64,000 bases of DNA from Gammaproteobacteria bacterium (GCA_030680605.1 JAUXUQ010000001.1:1-64000); one strand, 5' to 3'. Shown: positions 36,148-44,712, numbered from the stretch's first letter. Notes: generated by a model from the letters alone, not told the origin. Numbers and translations are program-made.

Positions 36148-36432
36148 ACACTAAAAACATACGACCCGACATATGGGAAAAGACGGGGACAAGCCGGCGG
36201 GGACAGATTGTCTCCAGTCGTCGTTGTTATAGTGTCACTGAACCCTGTGAGAATAAAGTAAACGGCTTGATAATCAAGAGGTGTTTAATTATCAGGCCTT
36301 AGGTTGGTGGTATATGCCGGGGTGCACCGGCTGTGATGCACTACGTCGGGCCTGCCTCTATGTAAGGCGTCCGAGGGTGGATCCTGCAGCCTTTTGCGTA
36401 AATATTTTTTACGTTCTTGTAACGATAGGGTC
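36148..36432. other. Gene-free region before surE with several inverted repeats
   Basis: Part of a 354-base gap between divergent genes. It holds GGGGACA/TGTCTCC (36199-36216), resembling words seen near RAYT elements; a TATAGT box (36228-36233) without a convincing -35; an 11-bp hairpin, GGCTTGATAAT/ATTATCAGGCC with one G-T pair (36264-36298); and GTGCA/TGCAC around 36323-36342. No coding frame of note was seen. It probably contains the surE promoter and may encode a small RNA, but no known RNA family could be recognised. Confidence 0.5.
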
Positions 36433-37221
36433 ATGAGAATTCTGCTGACGAATGATGATGGCTACCTGGCCCCGGGCATTATCCGTCTGGCGCAGGCACT
36501 GCGCACACGGGCCGATGTGACCGTGGTGGCCCCGGATCGTGACCGTAGCGGCGCCAGCAACTCACTGACACTCGACAGCCCGATCCGGGCTACCTGGACT
36601 GACAATGACTGCATCCGGGTCGACGGTACGCCGACGGACTGCGTCCACCTCGCGATCACCGGCCTGCTGGAGCAGGAGCCGGACATGGTCGTGTCGGGAA
36701 TTAATGCGGGTGCTAATCTGGGCGATGATGTGCTCTATTCAGGAACGGTGGCCGCTGCCATGGAGGGGCGGTTTCTGGGTCTGCCAGCGCTGGCCATCTC
36801 ACTGGTAGGGCATGAGCATTACGATACTGCCGCGCAGGTGGCGCTGCATATTATCGAGCGGTTGCAATCCGACCCGTTGCCCGCGGATACCATTTTGAAC
36901 ATCAATGTGCCGGACCTGCCGTGGCAGAACATCGCGGGCTTCGAGGCCACCCGCCTGGGTCACCGACACAGGGCGGAGCGTGTCATTCAGGCCGCGGATC
37001 CGCGGGGGCGGCCGATATACTGGGTTGGCCCCCCGGGTGCGGAGCAGGACGCCGGTGCCGGCACTGATTTCGATGCCGTTCGGCGCCGGCATGTATCGGT
37101 AACACCTATTTTGATCGACCTCACGCGTTATACCGCACTCGACAAGGTAGCGAGCTGGCTGAAGGGCGCGTCCGGGCTCAATGCCACGCGTGATGTGGTG
37201 CGGGAGGGCGGCCAACCGTGA
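36433..37221 (+). CDS. surE: 5'/3'-nucleotidase SurE
   Basis: Metal-dependent phosphatase for nucleoside monophosphates, linked to stationary-phase survival. Start set at ATG 36433 ([16 protein letters not shown]); an upstream TTG at 36394 would add unrelated residues. The metal-binding pair is in TNDDGY (D8, D9); further motifs are [51 protein letters not shown]-type region and ALAISLV. The length of 262 residues is near E. coli (253). Overlaps pcm by GTGA. Confidence 0.97.
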   Translation: MRILLTNDDGYLAPGIIRLAQALRTRADVTVVAPDRDRSGASNSLTLDSPIRATWTDNDCIRVDGTPTDCVHLAITGLLEQEPDMVVSGINAGANLGDDVLYSGTVAAAMEGRFLGLPALAISLVGHEHYDTAAQVALHIIERLQSDPLPADTILNINVPDLPWQNIAGFEATRLGHRHRAERVIQAADPRGRPIYWVGPPGAEQDAGAGTDFDAVRRRHVSVTPILIDLTRYTALDKVASWLKGASGLNATRDVVREGGQP

Positions 37222-37877
37222 GTCTGCAACACCACGGCATTGGCATGACCTCGCAACGCACCCGCGAACGGTTGGTGAAGCGACTGGAAGAACAAGGCAT
37301 CAGCAACCCGGCCCTGTTGCAGGCCATACGCTCCACGCCACGGCATATCTTTGTCGATGAGGCCCTGGCAAGCCGTGCCTACGAGGATACGGCGCTCCCC
37401 ATCGGCCATGGCCAGACCATCTCGCAGCCTTATATCGTTGCCCGCATGACACAGGCCCTGCTGGAGGGCGGCACGCCACACAAGGTGCTGGAGATAGGTA
37501 CCGGCTGCGGCTACCAGACGGCGATACTGGCCCGGCTGGTCAACGAAGTGTACAGCGTTGAGCGAATTGCATCGCTGCTCGCCGGTGCGCGCTTGCGCTT
37601 CAGTGAGCTCAAGCTGCGCAATATTCAGATCAAGCATGGTGATGGCTACGCCGGTTGGGCGCAGCATGCCCTCTACGACGCCATTCTGGTGAGTGCCGCC
37701 CCGCTGGAGGTGCCGCAGAGCCTGCTGGAGCAGCTGGCCGAAGGCGGTCACCTGGTGGCGCCCGTGGGCCCCCCCGGTGCGCAAGACCTGATCCGGGTGA
37801 CACGCACGCGCGACGGCTACACGCGCGAATCCCTCGACCGGGTAAGTTTTGTGCCGTTGCTGGGCGGGGCGGCCTGA
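37218..37877 (+). CDS. pcm: Protein-L-isoaspartate O-methyltransferase
   Basis: Repairs isoaspartyl damage in aged proteins using S-adenosylmethionine. The 219-residue product starts at GTG 37218 and has the [23 protein letters not shown] segment, the SAM-binding [18 protein letters not shown], and the C-terminal [10 protein letters not shown]. Usual length (E. coli 208). The gene overlaps surE (GTGA) and yqaA (TGATG), and this surE-pcm pairing is conserved. Confidence 0.97.
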   Translation: MSLQHHGIGMTSQRTRERLVKRLEEQGISNPALLQAIRSTPRHIFVDEALASRAYEDTALPIGHGQTISQPYIVARMTQALLEGGTPHKVLEIGTGCGYQTAILARLVNEVYSVERIASLLAGARLRFSELKLRNIQIKHGDGYAGWAQHALYDAILVSAAPLEVPQSLLEQLAEGGHLVAPVGPPGAQDLIRVTRTRDGYTRESLDRVSFVPLLGGAA

Positions 37878-38452
37878 TGCACCTGTTTTCCGCCCTGTAC
37901 ACACGTGTGATGCGCTGGTCGACCCACCCCCGCGCGCCGTGGTATCTCACCGCCCTGAGCTTCAGCGAATCGTCATTTTTTCCGGTGCCGCCGGATGTGA
38001 TGCTGGCGCCCATGGCGCTGGCGCAGCCTGATCGCGCCTGGCACTTTGCTACACTGACGCTGGTAGCGTCGGTGCTGGGTGGCCTGCTGGGGTATGTTAT
38101 AGGCTACACCGCTTTTACGCTGATTGAGCCAGTCCTGCACCAGGCCGGTTACTGGGAGCTTTACCTGCGCGCCCACGACTGGTTCCAGCGCTGGGGTTTC
38201 TGGGCGATATTTATTGCCGCGTTTACACCCATACCCTACAAAATGTTTACCATTGCGGCGGGTGTCATCGCGATGGCACTGTTGCCGTTTGTCATTGCTT
38301 CACTGATCGGGCGTGGCGCACGGTTTTTTCTGGTAGCAGCTCTGATGGTCTGGGGTGGCGTACGCATGCAACGCATGCTGCTGGAATACATAGACCGCAT
38401 TGGCTGGACCGTTGTGCTGCTTGCACTGGCCATTTATCTTTGGCACGGATGA
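37877..38452 (+). CDS. DedA/VTT-family inner-membrane protein (YqaA type)
   Basis: A 191-residue membrane protein with four or five hydrophobic segments and the VTT/SNARE-associated features: SFSESSFFPVPPDVMLAPM near residue 28, LLGYVIGY around 70-77, and the FTPIPYKMFTIAAGV motif at ~117-130. Homologues in this spot are called YqaA. Family members are linked to lipid scrambling or carrier recycling and envelope integrity; the specific role here is unknown. The start ATG 37877 overlaps the pcm stop by one base; the gene ends in ATGA with nlpD. Confidence 0.9.
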   Translation: MHLFSALYTRVMRWSTHPRAPWYLTALSFSESSFFPVPPDVMLAPMALAQPDRAWHFATLTLVASVLGGLLGYVIGYTAFTLIEPVLHQAGYWELYLRAHDWFQRWGFWAIFIAAFTPIPYKMFTIAAGVIAMALLPFVIASLIGRGARFFLVAALMVWGGVRMQRMLLEYIDRIGWTVVLLALAIYLWHG

Positions 38453-39249
38453 AACGGGCCCTCTCTGTCGTGGTTCTGTGCCTGCTGCTGGTTGCCTGTG
38501 GCGGCCGTCAGGTAGCGGCACCGGTGCGGGCAGAGTCTGTGCCGCCTCCAGCGGAGCGGGCTGCACCCGTCGTGTCCGCCAGTGGGCAGGCGCGGCAGGC
38601 CGCCGGGGGTTACTATCGGGTACAGCGTGGCGATACCCTGTATTCCATCGCCTGGCAGTACGGACTGGATTACAAAACGCTGGCGCAATGGAACCGCATC
38701 AGGGCACCGTACCGGATTTATGCCGGGCAGACGTTGAGCCTGAAGCCAACTGCCGTAACCGCAGAAACGCAGCAGACTACACCCGCAAGCCCACAGCAAC
38801 GCAAGCCAGCTACGACCCCTGCCGATAAAGCACCCCCGCCCCAGCCGTCTCCGAATGAGGATGTGGCGGCCGCTGCCGCCAGGCCTGTCTGGGCATGGCC
38901 GACGCGCGGCGAGGTGATTGCGACCTTCAACGCCGATGGCAACAAGGGCATCAATATCGCAGGCCGGGAAGGGGATGCGATTAACGCGGCAGCCGAGGGG
39001 CGTGTAGTGTATAGCGGCAACGGTCTGGTCGGGCTGGGTGAGTTGGTTATTATCAAGCATAATGGCACCTTCCTCAGTGCCTACGCGCACAACAAGCTGC
39101 GGCTGGTCAAGGAAGGCGATCTGGTCAAGTCGGGTCAGACCATTGCCCATATGGGGCGTACCGGCAGCGATCGGGTAATGCTGCATTTCGAGGTACGCAG
39201 GGATGGCAAACCGGTAGACCCTTTGCATTATCTGCCCAGGCAGCGTTAA
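38449..39249 (+). CDS. nlpD: Lipoprotein NlpD, LytM-type activator with LysM domain
   Basis: Outer-membrane lipoprotein that activates the amidase AmiC for daughter-cell separation. Start set at ATG 38449, overlapping yqaA by ATGA. The signal peptide ends in a lipobox LVAC (Cys at ~17). A LysM domain follows at ~48-92 (YYRVQRGDTLYSIAWQYGLD), then a Pro/Ala/Thr-rich linker and the M23/LytM domain (~150-265; NIAGREGDAINAAAEGRVVY). The metal-binding histidines of active M23 peptidases are incomplete (YAHN in place of HxH), as in other NlpD/EnvC activators. rpoS, which normally follows, is absent. Confidence 0.95.
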   Translation: MKRALSVVVLCLLLVACGGRQVAAPVRAESVPPPAERAAPVVSASGQARQAAGGYYRVQRGDTLYSIAWQYGLDYKTLAQWNRIRAPYRIYAGQTLSLKPTAVTAETQQTTPASPQQRKPATTPADKAPPPQPSPNEDVAAAAARPVWAWPTRGEVIATFNADGNKGINIAGREGDAINAAAEGRVVYSGNGLVGLGELVIIKHNGTFLSAYAHNKLRLVKEGDLVKSGQTIAHMGRTGSDRVMLHFEVRRDGKPVDPLHYLPRQR

Positions 39250-39262
39250 TGAGCCACAGCGG

Positions 39263-39667
39263 CTATATCATCAGTAACGCTGCGGCGATATTGCGGCCAT
39301 CGCTGGCCAGGATATTGTAGGTGCGGCAGGCGGCGCCGGTATTCATCAGTTCGACAGGGATACCGCGCTGTGCCAGGTGCGCCTGTAATCCAGGCGGCAG
39401 AAAGCGCTGGTGGGGGCCGCACCCCAGCAACAGTACCTCGGGTTGAAGTTCATCGAGGATGGCGAAATGCGCGGTGGCCAGGGCATCGAACTGCTGGGGT
39501 GGCCAGTTACGGATCAGGCGGCTGGGGGTGAGCACCAGGCTTTGGTGCAGCGTTTCGGGCAGGGGGCTCACGCCCGTGCTGGTGGAGTGCAGTATGCATA
39601 TTCCACCATCACTGTAAGAGTGTATGGTGTAACGATCGGTGCCTGTTGCCTGACTGAGTTGCATCAT
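39263..39667 (-). CDS. Mth938-like domain protein (PF04430/DUF498 family)
   Basis: About 134 residues from the ATG at 39667 (MMQLSQATGTDRYTIHSY); the neighbouring ATG at 39664 is equally possible, and an open frame extends to 39709 into a palindrome, which I consider non-coding. The fold is recognised by SLVLTPSRLIRNWPPQQF, EVLLLGCGPHQRFLPPGL, and GIPVELMNTGAACRTYNIL. Related proteins include NDUFAF3, a complex I assembly factor in mitochondria, but the bacterial function is unknown. It converges on nlpD with 13 bases between and diverges from alaC. Confidence 0.88.
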   Translation of the reverse strand: MMQLSQATGTDRYTIHSYSDGGICILHSTSTGVSPLPETLHQSLVLTPSRLIRNWPPQQFDALATAHFAILDELQPEVLLLGCGPHQRFLPPGLQAHLAQRGIPVELMNTGAACRTYNILASDGRNIAAALLMI

Positions 39668-39688
39668 GCTGTGTTGATCATGGTTGGG

Positions 39689-39734
39689 GGCGACGCCGCA
39701 GCCTGTCAAGCAATTGACAGGCTGCGGCGTCGCC
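39689..39734. repeat. Perfect 21-bp palindrome with GCAA loop between divergent genes
   Basis: The left arm (39689-39709) begins GGCGACGCCGCAG and ends CTGTCAA; the right arm (39714-39734) begins TTGACAGG and ends GCGTCGCC. The arms are exact reverse complements over 21 bp, with a 4-base GCAA loop (39710-39713). The right arm starts with a consensus -35 box, TTGACA, which is followed after 17 bases by TATCGT (39737-39742), a possible alaC promoter. The mirror copy places TTGACA on the other strand, but no good -10 follows there. No T-run, so it is not a classical terminator. Confidence 0.9.
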
Positions 39735-39777
39735 AGTATCGTTGCAAGTTTATGATAATACTTATGGGTCTTCCAGC

Positions 39778-41001
39778 GTGATTACCGATTTTCAGCGAAT
39801 CAAGCGTCTGCCGCCCTATGTCTTCAATATCGTAACCGAATTGAAGGCCAAGGCGCGCACGCGCGGCGAGGACATCATTGATTTTGGCATGGGCAATCCG
39901 GATCAGCCTACACCACCCCACATCGTGGACAAGCTGATTGAATCCGTACAGCGTGGCGATACCCATCGCTATTCACTCTCGCGCGGCATCCCCCGGCTAC
40001 GCAAGGCGATCTGTAACTGGTACCAGCGGCGCTTTAACGTCGAACTGGACCATGCCAAGGAGGCCATCGTCACGATAGGCTCGAAAGAAGGGCTGGCCCA
40101 TCTCGCACTCGCCACCATGGGGCCTGGCGATGTCGTGCTGGTGCCGAACCCATCGTATCCGATACACCCGTATGGGTTTGTGATTGCGGGTGCGGACATA
40201 CGGCATGTGCCGCTGGTGGCGGGCGTAGACTTTTTTGCCGAGCTGGAAAAGGCCATCAAGGGCTCGTGGCCCAAACCCAAGATGCTGGTGCTGAATTTTC
40301 CGGGTAATCCGACCACGCAGTGTGTCGAGCTGGATTTTTTTGAGAAGGTGATTGCTATCGCCCGCGAGCACGAAATCTGGGTGGTGCACGATCTGGCCTA
40401 TGCGGATATCGCCTTTGATGGCTATGTTGCGCCATCCATCCTGCAAGTGCCGGGGGCCAAGGAGGTGGCGGTGGAGTTCTTTACCCTGTCCAAGAGCTAC
40501 AACATGCCTGGCTGGCGGGTAGGCTTCATGTGTGGTAACCACCATCTTGTCGAGGCGCTCGCGCGCATGAAATCCTATCTCGATTACGGGATGTTTACGC
40601 CGATCCAGGTCGCGGCCATCACGGCACTGGACGGCCCCCAGGAGTGCGTGCACGAAATTTCCGAGATGTACCGTCAGCGCCGCGACGTATTATGTGAAGG
40701 GCTTAATGCGCTGGGTTGGGCAGTCGAAAAACCGCGCGCCAGCATGTTTGTATGGGCGCCGATCCCCCCCGCTTACCGCCATCTGGGCTCGCTGGAGTTT
40801 TCCAAAAAGCTGCTGGAAGAGGCCAAGGTGGCCGTGTCGCCGGGTATTGGCTTCGGTGAATACGGTGATGACCACGTGCGCTTCGGGCTGATCGAAAATG
40901 AGCACCGTACGCGCCAGGCAGTGCGTTGTATTCGTGAAATGTTCAAGAAGGACAAGGTGTATGCGGCGCACGACACATTAAAAGCGGTTGCCGGTATATG
41001 A
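39778..41001 (+). CDS. alaC: Glutamate-pyruvate (alanine) aminotransferase AlaC
   Basis: PLP-dependent aminotransferase, the chief alanine-forming enzyme of the YfdZ/AlaC group. Closely E. coli-like throughout: [60 protein letters not shown], and [18 protein letters not shown] with the PLP lysine. The start is uncertain. GTG at 39778 gives 407 residues and lies ~30 bases after the predicted promoter; a TTG at 39742 would add 12 residues. Neither has a strong ribosome site. It is followed by hom and thrC, a common trio. Confidence 0.95.
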   Translation: MITDFQRIKRLPPYVFNIVTELKAKARTRGEDIIDFGMGNPDQPTPPHIVDKLIESVQRGDTHRYSLSRGIPRLRKAICNWYQRRFNVELDHAKEAIVTIGSKEGLAHLALATMGPGDVVLVPNPSYPIHPYGFVIAGADIRHVPLVAGVDFFAELEKAIKGSWPKPKMLVLNFPGNPTTQCVELDFFEKVIAIAREHEIWVVHDLAYADIAFDGYVAPSILQVPGAKEVAVEFFTLSKSYNMPGWRVGFMCGNHHLVEALARMKSYLDYGMFTPIQVAAITALDGPQECVHEISEMYRQRRDVLCEGLNALGWAVEKPRASMFVWAPIPPAYRHLGSLEFSKKLLEEAKVAVSPGIGFGEYGDDHVRFGLIENEHRTRQAVRCIREMFKKDKVYAAHDTLKAVAGI

Positions 41002-41044
41002 GTCTCATTCTTTTTCAGCTGTCATTGCCGCGTGCACTGATATC

Positions 41045-42358
41045 ATGAAACCCGTCAAGGTAGGGTTACTGGGTCTCGGCACGGTGGGCGGAGGCACGGT
41101 CAACGTGTTGGCGCGCAACGCCGAAGAAATTGCACGGCGTGCCGGGCGCGGTATCCAGGTGACGCATGCCAGTGCCCGCGATCTCAAAAAGAAGCGCATA
41201 TGTGATACCCGGGGTATCACGCTGACAGATCAGCCTCTGGAGGTGGTCAATGATCCCGATATCGACATTATTGTAGAGCTGATCGGCGGCACTGACCTCG
41301 CGCTTGATCTGGTGAGCCGCGCCATCGCCAATGGCAAGCATGTCGTTACTGCCAACAAGGCCCTGATCGCTCGCCACGGCAATGAAATTTTCAATGCCGC
41401 ACGCAAGAAGGGTGTGATGGTGGCGTTCGAGGCCGCCGTGGCGGGCGGCATCCCCATCATCAAGGCGATCCGCGAGGGGCTGGCGGGAAACCGCATTGAA
41501 TGGCTCGCGGGTATTGTTAACGGTACCGGAAATTTCATCCTGACCAAGATGGGCGACGAAGGGCAGGATTTCAATGCCGTGCTGGCAGAGGCCCAACGGC
41601 TGGGTTACGCCGAGGCCGACCCCACCTATGACGTGGAAGGCATCGACGCTGCGCACAAACTTACCATACTTGCGGCCATTGCCTTCGGTATACCGTTGCA
41701 GTTCGACAAGGTATATACCGAGGGCATTACCCGCATCACGCGCGCCGATGTTGGTTACGCCGAGCAGTTGGGTTATCGCATCAAGCACCTGGCCATTGCA
41801 CGCCGCAGTGCACAGGGTATTGAGTTGCGCGTACACCCCACCCTGATTCCGCAGCGACGGCTGATTGCCAACGTGGATGGTGTCATGAACGCCGTGGTGG
41901 TCACAGGGGACGCTGTCGGCCCGACGCTATACTACGGTGCCGGCGCGGGTGCAGAACCCACCGCGTCTGCCGTCGTCGCCGATCTGGTGGACGTGGTGCG
42001 TGTATTGACCTCTGACCCCGAGAACCGCGTGCCGCATCTGGCCTTTCAGCCGGATGCGCTGTCGGATGTTCCGATCCTGCCGATGGAACAGGTGGAGACG
42101 GCCTATTATCTGCGGCTGCAGGCGCTGGACCGCCCCGGAGTGCTGGCAGATGTGACCCGCATTCTTGCGGATCATGCGATCAGCATCGAGTCGATATTGC
42201 AAAAAGAGCCGATGGCGGGTGAGAGCGAGGTGCCTATCATCATACTCACGCACAGCACGCTGGAAAAATCCATGAACCAGGCGATCAATCGTATCGAGGC
42301 GCTGCCTTCCATCAGCGGTAATATCATGCGGATACGGCTTGAGCACCTGTCACGCTGA
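41045..42358 (+). CDS. hom: Homoserine dehydrogenase
   Basis: Reduces aspartate semialdehyde to homoserine for threonine and methionine. Start set at ATG 41045 (MKPVKVGLLGLGTVGGGTVNVL), which places the NAD(P)-binding GLGTVGGG at residues 10-17; a frame open from 40988 adds unrelated residues. Catalytic segments are VTANKALIARHG, FEAAVAGGIPIIKAIREGLAG and YAEADPTYDVEGIDAAHKL. A C-terminal ACT domain (residues ~350-430, LRLQALDRPGVLADVTRIL) suggests threonine feedback control. 437 residues. No aspartokinase fusion, unlike E. coli ThrA. Confidence 0.96.
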   Translation: MKPVKVGLLGLGTVGGGTVNVLARNAEEIARRAGRGIQVTHASARDLKKKRICDTRGITLTDQPLEVVNDPDIDIIVELIGGTDLALDLVSRAIANGKHVVTANKALIARHGNEIFNAARKKGVMVAFEAAVAGGIPIIKAIREGLAGNRIEWLAGIVNGTGNFILTKMGDEGQDFNAVLAEAQRLGYAEADPTYDVEGIDAAHKLTILAAIAFGIPLQFDKVYTEGITRITRADVGYAEQLGYRIKHLAIARRSAQGIELRVHPTLIPQRRLIANVDGVMNAVVVTGDAVGPTLYYGAGAGAEPTASAVVADLVDVVRVLTSDPENRVPHLAFQPDALSDVPILPMEQVETAYYLRLQALDRPGVLADVTRILADHAISIESILQKEPMAGESEVPIIILTHSTLEKSMNQAINRIEALPSISGNIMRIRLEHLSR

Positions 42359-42406
42359 TACGCTGCGTCTCGCCTTACCCTGCATTTATCTGTTGAGAGA
42401 TTCTTC

Positions 42407-43486
42407 ATGCCACAGCATTCACGCTACACCGGCCTTATCGACAAATACCGCGACCGCCTGCCGGTACACGATGACACACGCATCATAAGCCTGGGTGAAG
42501 GCAATACACCGCTGATACGGCTACAGAACATCCCGCGGCAATTAGGCAAGGATGTCGACATCTATGTGAAATATGAAGGCCTCAATCCAACCGGCTCCTT
42601 CAAGGATCGCGGTATGACCATGGCCGTGACCAAGGCGGTGGAGGCGGGCAGTCGCGCGATCATCTGCGCCTCGACCGGAAATACCTCTGCTGCTGCCGCT
42701 GCCTATGCGGCCAGGGCGGAAATTACCGCCTTTGTACTGATCCCGGATGGCAAGATTGCGCTCGGCAAGCTTGCCCAGGCCATGATTTATGGCGCCGAAG
42801 TCATCCAGATCAAGGGCAATTTCGATGACGGCATGCGCCTGGTAAAGGAGGTGGCACAGGCCGTGCCGGTTACCATCGTTAATTCCATTAATCCCTATCG
42901 ACTGCAGGGCCAGAAAACAGCGGCGTTTGAGATCGTTGAAGAGCTTGGCTTTGCGCCGGATTTTCACTGCATACCGGTCGGTAATGCAGGCAATATCACT
43001 GCCTACTGGATGGGGTACAGCGAATATCATGCCAGCGGGATTATTCATCAGCGTCCGCGCATGCTGGGGTATCAGGCCAGCGGCGCGGCGCCCTTTATGC
43101 GTGGCAAAATGGTGGATAACCCGGAAACGATAGCTACAGCCATTCGTATCGGGCACCCACAGTCGTGGGATCAGGCCTGGAAGGTGCGCGAGGAGTCGGA
43201 GGGCTGGTTCGACGAATGTAGCGATGAAGAAATACTTGCGGCGCAGAAACTGCTGTGTGAGAAAGAGGGCATCTTCTGCGAGCCGGCTTCGGCGGCATCG
43301 TTGGCCGGTGCGATGCGTGATATTGCATCCGCCAAAATACCGCAAGGCAGCAGGATAGTGTGTACCCTGACAGGCAATGGTTTGAAAGATCCTGACACTG
43401 CCATGAAGCAGTGCCTCACGCCGATAGTCAGTATCGAGGCAACGCTGAGTCAGGTGCAGCGGGCCATCAGCGAAAGACTTGGCTGA
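42407..43486 (+). CDS. thrC: Threonine synthase (short class)
   Basis: PLP enzyme converting O-phosphohomoserine to threonine. The 359-residue product is of the short class found with monofunctional Hom, shorter than the E. coli protein (428). The PLP lysine is K66 in PTGSFKDRGM; the phosphate-binding loop region has ICASTGNTSAAAAAYAARA, and the C-terminal part has CTLTGNGLKDPD. It follows hom by 48 bases; homoserine kinase thrB is not in the window. A hairpin follows the stop. Confidence 0.96.
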   Translation: MPQHSRYTGLIDKYRDRLPVHDDTRIISLGEGNTPLIRLQNIPRQLGKDVDIYVKYEGLNPTGSFKDRGMTMAVTKAVEAGSRAIICASTGNTSAAAAAYAARAEITAFVLIPDGKIALGKLAQAMIYGAEVIQIKGNFDDGMRLVKEVAQAVPVTIVNSINPYRLQGQKTAAFEIVEELGFAPDFHCIPVGNAGNITAYWMGYSEYHASGIIHQRPRMLGYQASGAAPFMRGKMVDNPETIATAIRIGHPQSWDQAWKVREESEGWFDECSDEEILAAQKLLCEKEGIFCEPASAASLAGAMRDIASAKIPQGSRIVCTLTGNGLKDPDTAMKQCLTPIVSIEATLSQVQRAISERLG

Positions 43487-43497
43487 GAATAAGTGAC

Positions 43498-43518
43498 CTT
43501 GCCAGAGGGTCTGGCAGG
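43498..43518. terminator. Stem-loop between convergent thrC and DUF1841 genes
   Basis: CTTGCCAGA (43498-43506), loop GGG, TCTGGCAGG (43510-43518) forms a 9-bp stem with one G-T pair. It lies 12 bases after thrC and 18 bases from the end of the convergent gene, where a two-way terminator is expected. No clean T-run follows on either strand, so the assignment is tentative. Confidence 0.5.
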
Positions 43519-43536
43519 GCATAACCTTGTCTGTTG

Positions 43537-43974
43537 TCAGTGCTTGTCACTGATTTCTCGCAAACACTCCAGATAGGCAGCTTCATCAGGCGCAGCGGCA
43601 TCACGCTGTGCGCGCCACAGCACTTCACCTAAACACTCCAGCATGTGATGTTCGGCCTGGTGGGGGTCACGCAGTTTCAGCAGCAGGGCCTGGTAGTGTG
43701 ATTCGATACCTGAGGGGCGCCCGGTCGCCAACTGCTCACGTATGGCGATGTGCAGACCCATATGCAGGAACGGGTTGGAGACACCCTGCTCGGGTGAGTA
43801 GTCGCGGCTGAGGGCATGATCGCCATCTGCAAGCAGTTGATGATATTCGGGGTGCAGCAGAATGACATCCACGATACGTCGCTCCATCTCCTCTAGCGGT
43901 TCCTCTGTACTGTGCTTTTCCCATGCGCGCAAAAAGATGCGCCGCATGTCCTCTCGGCCCTCCGGAAATATCAT
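43537..43974 (-). CDS. DUF1841 family protein
   Basis: Cytoplasmic 145-residue protein, mostly helical, without signal peptide or membrane segment. Conserved-looking stretches are RRIFLRAWEKHSTEEPLEEM, VDVILLHPEYH, and NPFLHMGLHIAIREQL; the HMGLHIA sequence with two His and the nearby HPEYH could bind metal, which is a guess. The family is of unknown function but is regularly encoded directly after nth in proteobacteria, as here (ATGA overlap). Confidence 0.88.
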   Translation of the reverse strand: MIFPEGREDMRRIFLRAWEKHSTEEPLEEMERRIVDVILLHPEYHQLLADGDHALSRDYSPEQGVSNPFLHMGLHIAIREQLATGRPSGIESHYQALLLKLRDPHQAEHHMLECLGEVLWRAQRDAAAPDEAAYLECLREISDKH

Positions 43975-44621
43975 GCCGAAGTTCCTTCGTCTGTGATTTT
44001 GTGCCTGTATTCACACAGATCATAAATGACGCATGCCGTACAGCGCGGCTTGCGCGCGATGCAGGTGTAGCGCCCGTGCAGAATGAGCCAATGATGGGCA
44101 TTGAGCCGAAACTCCGGGGGTACCGCACGCATCAACTTGTTCTCGACTGCGACTACGTTCTTTCCCGGTGCAAGGCCGGTACGGTTGGCGACCCGGAAGA
44201 TGTGAGTATCGACAGCAATCGTGGGTTCGCCAAACGCGGTATTGAGGATGACGTTGGCGGTCTTGCGGCCGACACCTGGCAGGGCTTCAAGAGTGGTACG
44301 TTCATGCGGTACCTGGCCTCGGTGCTGTTCGACCAGCAGCCCGCAGGTCCGGATGATGTTGCGCGCCTTGCTGTTGTAAAGGCCGATGGTCTTGATGTGC
44401 TGCTTGAGGCCGTCCTCGCCCAGCGTAAGCATGGCCTGGGGTGTACGTGCAGCCCGGAACAAGCTGGCAGTAGCGCGGTTTACACTCTTGTCGGTGGCTT
44501 GCGCAGACAATATCACAGCGATCAGCAGTTCAAACGGACTATTGTAATGCAGCTCGGTTGTGGGGGCTGGATTGGCCTGTTGCAGGCGTGTGAACAACTC
44601 ACGGCGTTTTTGCAGATTCAT
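43971..44621 (-). CDS. nth: Endonuclease III
   Basis: Base-excision DNA glycosylase/AP lyase for oxidised pyrimidines. The 216 residues have the helix-hairpin-helix LPGVGRKTANVIL with catalytic K120, then D138 in AVDTHIFRVANR, the same numbering as E. coli, and a C-terminal 4Fe-4S loop with Cys spacing 6-2-5 (CIARKPRCTACVIYDLC). It is downstream of rnfE (91-base gap) in the classical rnf-nth arrangement and overlaps the DUF1841 gene by ATGA. Confidence 0.98.
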   Translation of the reverse strand: MNLQKRRELFTRLQQANPAPTTELHYNSPFELLIAVILSAQATDKSVNRATASLFRAARTPQAMLTLGEDGLKQHIKTIGLYNSKARNIIRTCGLLVEQHRGQVPHERTTLEALPGVGRKTANVILNTAFGEPTIAVDTHIFRVANRTGLAPGKNVVAVENKLMRAVPPEFRLNAHHWLILHGRYTCIARKPRCTACVIYDLCEYRHKITDEGTSA

Positions 44622-44712
44622 TCTGGCTTGGCGGTTCGGATGTCGACAGCGATAGTAGATGTCTGAGGCAAGAAGTGTGACCCATTGTATCTATGCAGCG
44701 GCAGACTGGGTT

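Noticed and set aside
36264-36298. Intrinsic terminator
   Set aside because: The stem is strong, but no T-run follows on either strand and no gene ends nearby.
36305-36395. 6S RNA or another known small RNA
   Set aside because: There are some short stems (GTGCA/TGCAC; GCCT/AGGC), but I cannot align the conserved 6S bulge or ends, and the place is not the usual zapA/ygfA locus.
39751-39759. TATGATAAT as the alaC -10 box
   Set aside because: Good match, but no acceptable -35 lies 16-18 bases upstream; TATCGT with TTGACA at 17 bases is better paired.
39742-39777. TTG start for alaC
   Set aside because: No ribosome site, overlap with the predicted promoter -10 box, and extra residues not seen in homologues. 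Kept only as an alternative.
41066-41836. Open frame of 256 codons opposite hom
   Set aside because: Fully within a clear homoserine dehydrogenase, with no family features.
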